Below, one piece after another: positions 17,300-24,450 of a stretch of 64,000 nt of DNA (the first letter of the stretch is position 1; every line of letters begins with the position of its first letter). Under the pieces are notes generated by a model. That model ran no database searches and was not told the DNA's origin. It saw only the letters and a list, made by a program, of their open reading frames with translations. This DNA is from Neomegalonema sp. GTDB lineage: Bacteria > Pseudomonadota > Alphaproteobacteria > Rhodobacterales > Rhodobacteraceae. A program made the translations under genes and the position numbers. The DNA lies in the NCBI RefSeq assembly GCF_028688855.1, contig NZ_JAQTXI010000004.1:159940-223939 (forward strand). Reading direction: 5' to 3'.

Positions 17300-18619
17300 T
17301 CAGGCGTCGCCCTTCGCCCGGATCGCGAAGGCGCGCGCCTCCCGGGGGGCGGCTCCGAGGCCGCCCGCCGCCGCAAGATCGAGATGCGGGAAATCCCGCG
17401 CCACGAGGGCCGAAAGCGAAACGCCTTCCCTCTGGGCCTCCGCGCAGAGGGCCTTGATCTTCGCCTGAGCCTCGGGGCGCGGCAGATGGCGCGCCAGAGC
17501 GAAGCTGTAGGCTTCGGCGTGGATCAGCCCCGATCCGTCGTCGAGATTGCGCGCCATGGCCTCCGGAACGGGCGAAATCGCCCCCGCAAGCTCCAGAGCC
17601 AGCGACAGCGCCCGCCCCGTCGAGACGCAGAGCTGCGGCAGGGTCAGCCATTCGACGAACCAGGCGGCGCCGTCGCGCTGCTGACGATGGACGCCCGCGC
17701 CCTGCATCGTCATGGCCAGAGCCGCCGTCTGGCGCGCCAGAGCGACCAGAACCGATGGCCCGACCGGATTCTGCTTCTGCGGCATGGTCGAGGAGCCGCC
17801 CGCGCCCCGGATCGCGATCTCGCCGATCCCCGATTGCGCCATCAGGATCAGATCCTCGCCCATCTTGCCGAGCGAGGCGCAAAGACCCGCCATCCAGGCC
17901 GAAAAGGCGCCGATCCGGTCGCGTTCGGCGTGCCAGCTTCCGCCGGGATCGGACAGACGGAGGATCTGCGCGAACCTGGCCCGCGTCGCCGGGCCCTCCG
18001 GCCCCATGGCCGACAGCGTGCCCGCAGCTCCCCCGAGCGAAGCCAGGGCCAGCTCCGGCGCCAGAGCCTTCAGCCTCTCGCGGTGGCGCAGCACCGGCCC
18101 GCCCCAGCCCGCGACGACCGCGCCGAAGCTGGTCGGCGTGGCGAGCTGGCCATAGGTCCGCGCCGCCATGGGAAGATCCGCATGAGCCTCCGCCAGGGCG
18201 CCCAGAGCCCGCGCCAGAGCTTCGAGCCGCGCCTCCCAGATCTCGACCAGGCGGCGCAGGCGCAGGGCGAGCCCCGTATCCATGACGTCCTGAGAGGTCG
18301 CGCCCCAATGGAGGTATTGCGCATGTTCCGGCGCGTTCATGGCCTTGCGGAAGGCCGCCACCAGAGCCGGGACCGGAACGCCGTTGATCGCCGTCTCGGC
18401 GGAGAGGGCCGCCGGATCCAGCGCGACCTCCCGCGCGGAGCGCGCGATGAAGGCGGCGGATTCCTGCGGGATCAGCCCCAGTTCGCCTTGCGCCTGCGCC
18501 AGAGCGCCTTCCGCCAGCAGCATGGCGCGGATCTCGGCGCTCTCGGTGAAGAGGGCGGCGGTCTCCGCATCGGCGAAGAGGCCGCGATAAAGGGCGCCGT
18601 CGGCGGGAGAAGCGGGCAT
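17300..18619 (-). CDS. pcaB: 3-carboxy-cis,cis-muconate cycloisomerase
   Basis: PcaB converts 3-carboxy-cis,cis-muconate to 4-carboxymuconolactone in the protocatechuate branch of the beta-ketoadipate pathway. The 439-residue protein is a fumarase/aspartase-superfamily lyase with GATSQDVMDTG near residue 100 and the class signature GSSTMPQKQNPVGP near residue 270. The ATG at 18619 follows the BKACE stop by one base. It is the last gene of the pcaDCHG-BKACE-pcaB operon. Length fits alphaproteobacterial PcaB, which is longer at the C-terminus than adenylosuccinate lyase-like relatives only in part. Operon context settles the assignment. Confidence 0.93.
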   Translation of the reverse strand: MPASPADGALYRGLFADAETAALFTESAEIRAMLLAEGALAQAQGELGLIPQESAAFIARSAREVALDPAALSAETAINGVPVPALVAAFRKAMNAPEHAQYLHWGATSQDVMDTGLALRLRRLVEIWEARLEALARALGALAEAHADLPMAARTYGQLATPTSFGAVVAGWGGPVLRHRERLKALAPELALASLGGAAGTLSAMGPEGPATRARFAQILRLSDPGGSWHAERDRIGAFSAWMAGLCASLGKMGEDLILMAQSGIGEIAIRGAGGSSTMPQKQNPVGPSVLVALARQTAALAMTMQGAGVHRQQRDGAAWFVEWLTLPQLCVSTGRALSLALELAGAISPVPEAMARNLDDGSGLIHAEAYSFALARHLPRPEAQAKIKALCAEAQREGVSLSALVARDFPHLDLAAAGGLGAAPREARAFAIRAKGDA

Positions 18620-18620
18620 C

Positions 18621-19472
18621 TCAGGCGGCTTCCGGCGGGCGCAGGCCGAGGATCTCGCGGGCCTGACGCCAGGAGGCCACGGGGCGTCCGTATCTCTCGC
18701 AAAGCTCCGTCGCCCGGCGCACCAGAGCCGCGTTCGAAGCCGCAAGACGGTCGCGATCCAGACGCACGTTGTCCTCAAGCCCCGTGCGGGTGTGCCCGCC
18801 CTTGCGGATCGCCCATTCGTTGATCAGCAGTTGCGCCGGACCGATCCCCGCCGCGCACCATCGCGCATCCGGAGCCAGACGCTTCAGCGTCTCGATGTAG
18901 AAATCGAAGATCGCCTCGTCGGGCGGCATGGCGTTCTTCACCCCCATCACGAATTGCACATAGAGCGGCCCCTTCAGACGCCCGTCCGCCTGCATCTTCG
19001 TCGCCTGGACGACATGCGACAGGTCGAAAGCCTCGATCTCCGGCTTGACCTCGTATTTCAGCATCTCCGCAGCGAGCCAGTCCACCAGATCGGGCGGATT
19101 CTCGTAGACCCGGGTCGGGAAGTTGTTCGAGCCCACCGAAAGCGAAGCCATCTCCGGGCGCAGAGGCAACATCCCGCCGCGCGCCTGTCCCGCGCCCGAG
19201 CGTCCGCCCGTCGAGAGCTGGATGATCAGGCCGGGACAATGTTTCTCCAGGCCCTCCTTCAGACGGGCGAAGCGCTCGGGATCGGAGGTCGGCTTTCCCT
19301 CCTCGTCGCGGACGTGGCAATGGGCGATGCTCGCCCCGGCCTCGAAGGCCTCCTGGGTGGAGTCGATCTGCTCGGCGATCGTGATCGGCACCGCCGGATT
19401 ATTCGCCTTGGTCGGCAGGGATCCCGTGATCGCAACGCAGATCACACAGGGATTCTCGGAAGCTGCGGTCAT
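18621..19472 (-). CDS. Beta-keto acid cleavage enzyme (BKACE, DUF849)
   Basis: This 283-residue protein belongs to the BKACE family, zinc enzymes that react a beta-keto acid with acetyl-CoA to give acetoacetate and the shortened acyl-CoA. The zinc site is visible as HCHVRDEEGKP (about residue 51); QLSTGG, the SVGSNNFP segment and GLEDNVRL near the C-terminus are also family marks. It lies inside the pca operon between pcaG and pcaB with ten- and one-base gaps. The natural substrate in that place is 3-oxoadipate, which would give succinyl-CoA and acetoacetate. That would replace PcaIJ and PcaF, neither of which is in the window. The family is clear from motifs; the substrate is inferred from position. 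Confidence 0.88.
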   Translation of the reverse strand: MTAASENPCVICVAITGSLPTKANNPAVPITIAEQIDSTQEAFEAGASIAHCHVRDEEGKPTSDPERFARLKEGLEKHCPGLIIQLSTGGRSGAGQARGGMLPLRPEMASLSVGSNNFPTRVYENPPDLVDWLAAEMLKYEVKPEIEAFDLSHVVQATKMQADGRLKGPLYVQFVMGVKNAMPPDEAIFDFYIETLKRLAPDARWCAAGIGPAQLLINEWAIRKGGHTRTGLEDNVRLDRDRLAASNAALVRRATELCERYGRPVASWRQAREILGLRPPEAA

Positions 19473-19481
19473 GACGCCCCG

Positions 19482-20087
19482 TCACATGTCGAAGAATACG
19501 GTTTCATTCTCGCCCTGCAGCCTCACGTCGAAGCGATAGGCGCCGGGCGCGGTCTTGCGGGCGATCAGGGTCCTGACCCGCTCGCGATGCTCGATCCGCT
19601 GGAGGACCGGGCAGCTGTCGTTGTCTTCGTCCTCGAAGTAGATTCGGGTCTGAAGCCCGAGGTTGATCCCCCGCGCCACGATCCACAGCGCGATATGCGG
19701 CGCCATCAGACGCCCGTCCGGGAAGGGGACGCGCCCCGGCCTGATCGTCCTGAGCGTCCATTCGCCGGTGTCGAAATCGGCGATGATGCGCGCCCAGCCG
19801 GTCACCTCGGGATCCGCAGCGCCGCGCGGATCATTCGCCGGATAGATCCCGGCGGCGTCCGCCTGCCAGGTCTCGATCAGGGTGTCCCGCAGGATCATGC
19901 CCGCTCCGTCGCGCACCTCGCCGGAGATGGTCACGCGTTCGCCCTTCGCGCCAGGCCGGATCGGGCTCTCGCCCAGATCCGCCGGGTAGATCCCCGCGTT
20001 CCCGAGCTTGTTCGGCGTCAGGCCGATGTGGACGTAAGGTCCGGCGGTCTGGGAAGGCGTCTCCTTCAGATAGTCGAGGCGCTGCAT
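19482..20087 (-). CDS. pcaG: Protocatechuate 3,4-dioxygenase alpha subunit
   Basis: PcaG is the alpha chain of the intradiol ring-cleavage dioxygenase. The 201-residue protein starts MQRLDYLKETPSQTAGPYVH, a segment conserved in alpha chains, and has the intradiol fold motif LIETWQADAAGIYP. The alpha chain lacks the complete iron ligand set, as expected (no HxH). It starts one base after pcaH ends and is followed by the BKACE gene. Confidence 0.95.
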   Translation of the reverse strand: MQRLDYLKETPSQTAGPYVHIGLTPNKLGNAGIYPADLGESPIRPGAKGERVTISGEVRDGAGMILRDTLIETWQADAAGIYPANDPRGAADPEVTGWARIIADFDTGEWTLRTIRPGRVPFPDGRLMAPHIALWIVARGINLGLQTRIYFEDEDNDSCPVLQRIEHRERVRTLIARKTAPGAYRFDVRLQGENETVFFDM

Positions 20088-20088
20088 C

Positions 20089-20829
20089 TCACATGCCCTC
20101 CCGCTTGTTCTCGAAGAAGGACTGACGACGGCCCCTCAGCACGACGTCGAACTTGTAGGCGAGGCAATCCATCGGCAGGGCGCGGTTCATGTCGAGCGGC
20201 GCCACCAGAGCCCGGATCGCCTCTTCCTTGCCGATGGTGTTGACGATGGGACAACGCGCGATCAGGGGATCGCCCTCGAAGTAATTCTGCGTGATCAGCC
20301 GCTGGCCGAAGCCCGAACCGAAGACCGAGATGTGGATGTGCATCGGACGCCAGTCGTTCACCCGGTTCGGCCAGGGATAGGCGCCGGGCCGGATGGTCAG
20401 GAATTCATAGGAGCCGTCCGGCCGGGAGAGCGTGCGTCCGCAGCCGCCGAAATTCGGGTCGAGCGGCGCGAGATAGCCGTCCTTCTTGTGGCGATAGCGC
20501 CCGCCCGCGTTGGCCTGCCAGATCTCCACCAGCACGCCGGGGACGCCGCGCCCGTTCTCGTCGAGAATCCGGCCGTGCAGGATGATCCGCTCGCCGACGG
20601 CGGGTTGTCCGGTGAAGTTGAGGATCAGGTTGTTGTCCAGTTCGCCGAACATGGAATGGCCGAAGGCCGGGCCCGTCTCCTCGGAGAGCGTCGAGGGCAT
20701 GGCGATCAGCGGCCGGAAGGGCGCGCGCGTCGTCGAGGTCTTGTAACCCGGCGTCAGGGCGGGCGGATGCCAGTCGCGATCCCGGAAGAACAGCGTTCCC
20801 CCATCCACGGAGTTCTTGTTCTGCGTCAT
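20089..20829 (-). CDS. pcaH: Protocatechuate 3,4-dioxygenase beta subunit
   Basis: PcaH carries the non-haem Fe(III) that cleaves protocatechuate between the two hydroxyls to 3-carboxy-cis,cis-muconate. The 246-residue protein shows VEIWQANAGGRYRHKKDGY with the tyrosine ligand region and NDWRPMHIHISVFG with the two histidine ligands (HIH). Its ATG overlaps the pcaC stop by four bases. It pairs with pcaG directly downstream. Confidence 0.96.
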   Translation of the reverse strand: MTQNKNSVDGGTLFFRDRDWHPPALTPGYKTSTTRAPFRPLIAMPSTLSEETGPAFGHSMFGELDNNLILNFTGQPAVGERIILHGRILDENGRGVPGVLVEIWQANAGGRYRHKKDGYLAPLDPNFGGCGRTLSRPDGSYEFLTIRPGAYPWPNRVNDWRPMHIHISVFGSGFGQRLITQNYFEGDPLIARCPIVNTIGKEEAIRALVAPLDMNRALPMDCLAYKFDVVLRGRRQSFFENKREGM

Positions 20830-21209
20830 CTCTTCGCCGCCTCCATTTCGGCGAAAGTCTCCTTGGCGATCCTGATCGCGTGGTTGGCCCGCGGGACTCC
20901 GGCGTAGATGGCCACATGGAGGAGCGCCTCCATCACGTCCTGAGGGCTGGCGCCGGTGTTGGCGGTGGCGCGGACATGCATGGCGAGCTCGTGGTCGTTG
21001 CCCAGGCCCGCCAGAAGCGCGATGGTCAGCATGGAGCGTTCGCGCGGCGTGATCGTGTCGCGCGACCAGACATGGCCCCAGGCCGCTTCGGTGATCAGCG
21101 CCTGATAAGGCGCGTCGAGGTCGGTCTTGACCGCCTCGGCCTTGTCCACATGGCGGTCGCCGAGGACGCGGCGGCGGGTGGCCATGCCCTGCGCGTGGAA
21201 ATCGGTCAT
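20826..21209 (-). CDS. pcaC: 4-carboxymuconolactone decarboxylase
   Basis: PcaC decarboxylates 4-carboxymuconolactone to 3-oxoadipate enol-lactone. The 127-residue protein belongs to the AhpD-like/CMD family, with TDLDAPYQALITEAAWGHVWSR-type core, SMLTIALLAGLGNDHELAMHVRA and TGASPQDVMEALLHVAIYAG. It is a separate gene, not fused to pcaD as in some actinobacteria. It overlaps both pcaD and pcaH by four bases, so translation is coupled through this part of the operon. Confidence 0.94.
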   Translation of the reverse strand: MTDFHAQGMATRRRVLGDRHVDKAEAVKTDLDAPYQALITEAAWGHVWSRDTITPRERSMLTIALLAGLGNDHELAMHVRATANTGASPQDVMEALLHVAIYAGVPRANHAIRIAKETFAEMEAAKR

Positions 21210-21985
21210 CGGGCGTGCTCCGTCAGAAAGGGGGCGAGGATCGACGCCCAGGCCTCGGGGGTTTCGACGCAGGGCAGATGCCCCGCGCCGGGGATGATCC
21301 GGAAGACGGCGCCGGGAACCAGCCGCGCCGTCGCCTCGACCAGATCCGGCGGAGAAGCGCCGTCCTCCGATCCCGCGATCACGAGGGTCGGCGGGCGCAG
21401 AGCCGGAAGCCGGGCGGTCAGATCGAAATCCGCGAGCGCTCCGCAGGCGGCGGCGTAGCCTTCGGGATCGGTGCGGGTCAGCATGTTGCGCCAGAGCGCC
21501 AGAGCCGCCGAAGCCCGGAAGGCCGGAGCGAACCACCGCTCCATCACGGGATCGGCGATGCTCTCCAGCCCGCCCTTGCGGATGGCCTCGACGCGGGCGC
21601 GCCAGCTTTCCGGCGTCCCCATCTTCGCGGCCGTGTTGGAGAGGACCAGAGCCCGCACCAGATCGGGCCGCGTCAGGGCCAGGCTCTGGCCGACGCAGCC
21701 GCCCAGAGACAGCCCGACGAACAGGACCGGCCCCTTCGCTTCGGCCTCGATCAGGGCGGCGGCGTCCTCCGCCAGATCCGCGACGCCATGAGGGCCGCTC
21801 CGGTCGGAAAGCCCGTGGCCGCGCTTGTCGAAGCGGATCGCGCGATGGCGCGGCAGAAGAGGCAGGACCGCATCCCAGAGCCGCAGATCCGTGCCCAGGG
21901 AATTCGCGAAGACCACCGCCGGAGCCTCCTCCGGACCATCGACGCGGTAATGCAGGGCTCCCCAGGGGCGCATCAGAACTTGCAT
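21206..21985 (-). CDS. pcaD: 3-oxoadipate enol-lactonase
   Basis: PcaD hydrolyses 3-oxoadipate enol-lactone to 3-oxoadipate. The 259-residue alpha/beta hydrolase has the oxyanion region ANSLGTDLRLWD, the nucleophile elbow GLSLGG (Ser about 94), an Asp in IAGSEDGASPP and the catalytic His in PGAGHLPCVE. The ATG at 21985 follows GGAGGAGACG; frames extending further upstream read through the promoter. It is the first gene of the operon and is divergent from pcaQ. Confidence 0.94.
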   Translation of the reverse strand: MQVLMRPWGALHYRVDGPEEAPAVVFANSLGTDLRLWDAVLPLLPRHRAIRFDKRGHGLSDRSGPHGVADLAEDAAALIEAEAKGPVLFVGLSLGGCVGQSLALTRPDLVRALVLSNTAAKMGTPESWRARVEAIRKGGLESIADPVMERWFAPAFRASAALALWRNMLTRTDPEGYAAACGALADFDLTARLPALRPPTLVIAGSEDGASPPDLVEATARLVPGAVFRIIPGAGHLPCVETPEAWASILAPFLTEHAR

Positions 21986-22002
21986 CGTCTCCTCCAGTCT
22001 TC

Positions 22003-22042
22003 CATAATCTGCCATAGCGAATTCACCTTGAATAATGCAAAG
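22003..22042. promoter_or_regulatory. Shared pca control element, copy A (upstream of pcaD)
   Basis: This 40-base segment between pcaD and pcaQ matches the segment at 28353-28392 (opposite orientation) at 32 of 40 positions, with blocks CTTTGCATTAT, GAATTCG and TTATG at identical spacing. On the minus strand TTGCAT and TATGGC are 18 bases apart and could be -35/-10 boxes. It also holds ATTCA-N3-TGAAT, a dyad. PcaQ is the obvious candidate protein. Confidence 0.65.
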
Positions 22043-22051
22043 TCCGCCGTG

Positions 22052-22990
22052 ATGAATAAACGCACAGTTATGCATCCGGGCGTGAAGCTGAGGCACGTCC
22101 GGGCCTTCCTCGACATCGCCGCCGAACGGAGCCTCACCGCCGTCGCCCGCGGACAGGGGATCACCCAGCCCGCCCTTTCGCGCACCCTCGCGGAGCTGGA
22201 GGAGCTTCTCGGTCAGCCGCTCTTCCTGCGTCAGGGGCGCAGGCTCCTGCTGACCGAGGCGGGGACGCTCTTCCGCCGTCACGCCGCCATGGCCGTCGAG
22301 GCCCTCGACGCCGGAGCCGCCGCCCTGAGGCCCGAAATCAGCGGGACGATCCGCGTCGGCGTGCTGCCCACCGCCGCGACGCGCGTCTTTCCCCGCGTGG
22401 TGCTGCGCTTTCGCGAATTGCGCCCGGAGATGGTCCTCGCCGTCGAGACGGGGCCGCATCACCATCTGATCCGGCTGCTGCGCGAAGGCGGCATCGAACT
22501 GATGATCGGACGCCTGCCCGACGTCTCGGAGATGCCGGGCCTGAGCTTCGAACATCTCTACGAGGAAGACATCGTGCTGGTGGGGCGGGCGGGGCATCCT
22601 CTGGCCGAGCGCCCGACCGTCGAGGCTCTGGCGGGCTCGGAGCTGATCCTCCCCAGCTCCACGGCGCTGATCCGCAGGCCGGTGGATGATTATCTCGCCT
22701 CACTCGGGCTGACGGGCCTCCTGCCCATCGCCGAAACGGTGTCTCTGGCGCTGGGGCGCGGCGTCTGCCTCGCTTCGGACGCGCTGTGGTTCATCTCGCG
22801 CGGGGTGGTGGCCGAAGAACTCGAACGCGGGCTGATGATCGAATTCCCGGTGGGCGTGAAGTTCCTCTCCGGAGCGGTGGGCGTCACGCGGCGACGGGGC
22901 GCCTCGGCGCCGGGCGTCGCCACGCTGGAGGAGGTCGCGCGCGAGGTCGCGCGTCAATTCCCTCCCAGACGCGCGGCGGAGGAAGGCTGA
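22052..22990 (+). CDS. pcaQ: LysR-type activator of the protocatechuate operon
   Basis: This 312-residue LysR regulator is divergent from pcaD, the usual place of pcaQ in alphaproteobacteria. PcaQ binds beta-carboxymuconate-type inducers in the family. The helix-turn-helix is RSLTAVARGQGITQPALSRTL (about residues 24-44), and the effector domain has the GTIRVGVLPTAATRVFPRVV segment typical of GbpR/PcaQ members. Start choice is uncertain: ATG 22052 gives MNKRTVMHPGVKLRH and ATG 22070 gives MHPGVKLRH, which is closer to the family start. Neither has a strong ribosome-binding site, so low autoregulated expression is likely. Confidence 0.88.
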   Translation: MNKRTVMHPGVKLRHVRAFLDIAAERSLTAVARGQGITQPALSRTLAELEELLGQPLFLRQGRRLLLTEAGTLFRRHAAMAVEALDAGAAALRPEISGTIRVGVLPTAATRVFPRVVLRFRELRPEMVLAVETGPHHHLIRLLREGGIELMIGRLPDVSEMPGLSFEHLYEEDIVLVGRAGHPLAERPTVEALAGSELILPSSTALIRRPVDDYLASLGLTGLLPIAETVSLALGRGVCLASDALWFISRGVVAEELERGLMIEFPVGVKFLSGAVGVTRRRGASAPGVATLEEVAREVARQFPPRRAAEEG

Positions 22991-23009
22991 TCCCGCCCCC
23001 CTCCTCCGC

Positions 23010-23831
23010 TCAGGCGCGACCCGCCGCGCGCAGGATCGCCAGAGTCGCTTCCCGCGCCATGGCCGCGCGTCCGAGGGCGTCGATCTTCGTCGCCCAGGGG
23101 CGGTTGGGCGCCTCGACGCTGATGGTCGCGTCCGCAGGGATGCTCCGGGCCAGGCCGATCAGGTCGATTCCGCCCTGGCCGGGAAAGAGCCGCTCGCCGC
23201 GCGCGATGCGGATCAGGCCCTCGTCGCCGGGGTCGTAGGGAACGGGGCCATCGCAGAACTGCACGTAGTTCACCCGCGCGCGCGGCAGGGCGGCGATCTG
23301 CTCCAGAGTGGTGGCCGAGCGGTCGTAATGCAGCGCGTCCACGAGGATTCCCCCGTTCGCGCGCCCCGCCCCCTCGACGATCCGCGAAGCCGCCGCCAGA
23401 TCCGGAACGGCGGTCCAGGGCATGAACTCCAGATCGGCGGTCAGGCCGTGCGGCGCCGCCAGATCGCAGAAGCGGGCGAAATTCTCCGTCAGGCGCGCGG
23501 GGTCGGGGTCGTCGCCCGCCACGAGGACATGACGCGCCGACAAGGCCGCGCAACGCGCGCAGAACCGCGCGAAGAGATCCCAGTCGTTCTGCGCCTTCAG
23601 GCGGATGATCTCCACGTCGCCGACCCCCACGCCGGTGTCGGAGAGCGCGGCGCGCACCTCCCGCAACAGGCGGTCGTCGGTCAGCAGGGGATAGTCCGGC
23701 TCGCCGGCGGCGGCGGCGGGCAGGATGCGCAGGCCGACCATCTGATGGCCCGTCGCGGCGGCGATCCGCACCGCCTCCACGGGACCGGCCTCGAAGATGG
23801 TCAGGAAGGCCAGAGACAGGGGATGGCTCAT
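23010..23831 (-). CDS. Sugar phosphate isomerase/epimerase-like TIM barrel
   Basis: This 273-residue protein belongs to the xylose isomerase-like (AP-endonuclease 2) barrel family. Likely metal ligands are the Glu in ADLEFMPW, the Asp/His in GGILVDALHYDRS, the QFCDGP region and the Glu in ISVEAPN. The family includes isomerases, inosose dehydratases and the 3-dehydroshikimate dehydratases of the AsbF/QuiC kind. As the last gene of an operon beside a shikimate dehydrogenase-like gene and the pca genes, 3-dehydroshikimate dehydratase (giving protocatechuate) is an attractive role, but this is inference from context. The NIPSNAP gene ends seven bases upstream. Confidence 0.7.
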   Translation of the reverse strand: MSHPLSLAFLTIFEAGPVEAVRIAAATGHQMVGLRILPAAAAGEPDYPLLTDDRLLREVRAALSDTGVGVGDVEIIRLKAQNDWDLFARFCARCAALSARHVLVAGDDPDPARLTENFARFCDLAAPHGLTADLEFMPWTAVPDLAAASRIVEGAGRANGGILVDALHYDRSATTLEQIAALPRARVNYVQFCDGPVPYDPGDEGLIRIARGERLFPGQGGIDLIGLARSIPADATISVEAPNRPWATKIDALGRAAMAREATLAILRAAGRA

Positions 23832-23838
23832 CGCGCCC

Positions 23839-24450
23839 TCACTTCAGCGGAGAGAAAGGCAGGGGCATGGCGATCTGGCTGGTCATCTCCGGAGTCAGCC
23901 AGTCCGGCCCGCCTTTGGGCGGCCATTTGCCGTCCGCGACGGATTTCGCCCGCGCCTCCGCACGCGCCGCAAGGCTGGCGTAAGGCCAGATCTGGGTCGC
24001 GCGGGGCTCGCCGTCGAGGCCGTACATCGCCACGGTCAGCTTCGAATAGGCCTCGCGAGGCGGCACGGCCTCGGCCCATTTGCCCATGGTCGGCGTCAGG
24101 CCGTCGAGCTTCGTCCGGTAGGTGCGGAATTCGTAGACCGGGCCGAAGGCGCCCGGCTCCACCGGCGGCAGGAAGTCGAAGGCGCGGTAGCTCTCCATGT
24201 TCAGCCGCGTCAGATGCTCCACGCAGCCGAAGGGATCGCTGCTGCGCAAGGCGCGCTCGCGCTCGGCGGTCAGCTCCTCGACGTTCTCGAAGGCCCGCAG
24301 CACCAGCACGCGGTTCAGGGCGCCGATGTCCACGCTCCAGGCGCCGCAGAGGCGGCCCGCGCCCTCGGCGCACCATTTCTCGATCCCCGGAGAAGCCTTC
24401 CCGGCGCCGAAGATCACGGTCTCCAGCGTGGCGATTTCATAAAGGCTCAT
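23839..24450 (-). CDS. NIPSNAP-family protein
   Basis: This 203-residue protein has two ferredoxin-like alpha/beta NIPSNAP units: MSLYEIATLETVIFG to about residue 95 and FGPVYEFRTYRTKLDGLTP onwards. The function of bacterial NIPSNAP proteins is poorly known; several lie in catabolic clusters with dehydrogenases. Its ATG overlaps the stop of the FAD dehydrogenase by four bases, so the two are coupled. A second NIPSNAP gene lies at 38399-38965 beside pobA. Confidence 0.8.
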   Translation of the reverse strand: MSLYEIATLETVIFGAGKASPGIEKWCAEGAGRLCGAWSVDIGALNRVLVLRAFENVEELTAERERALRSSDPFGCVEHLTRLNMESYRAFDFLPPVEPGAFGPVYEFRTYRTKLDGLTPTMGKWAEAVPPREAYSKLTVAMYGLDGEPRATQIWPYASLAARAEARAKSVADGKWPPKGGPDWLTPEMTSQIAMPLPFSPLK

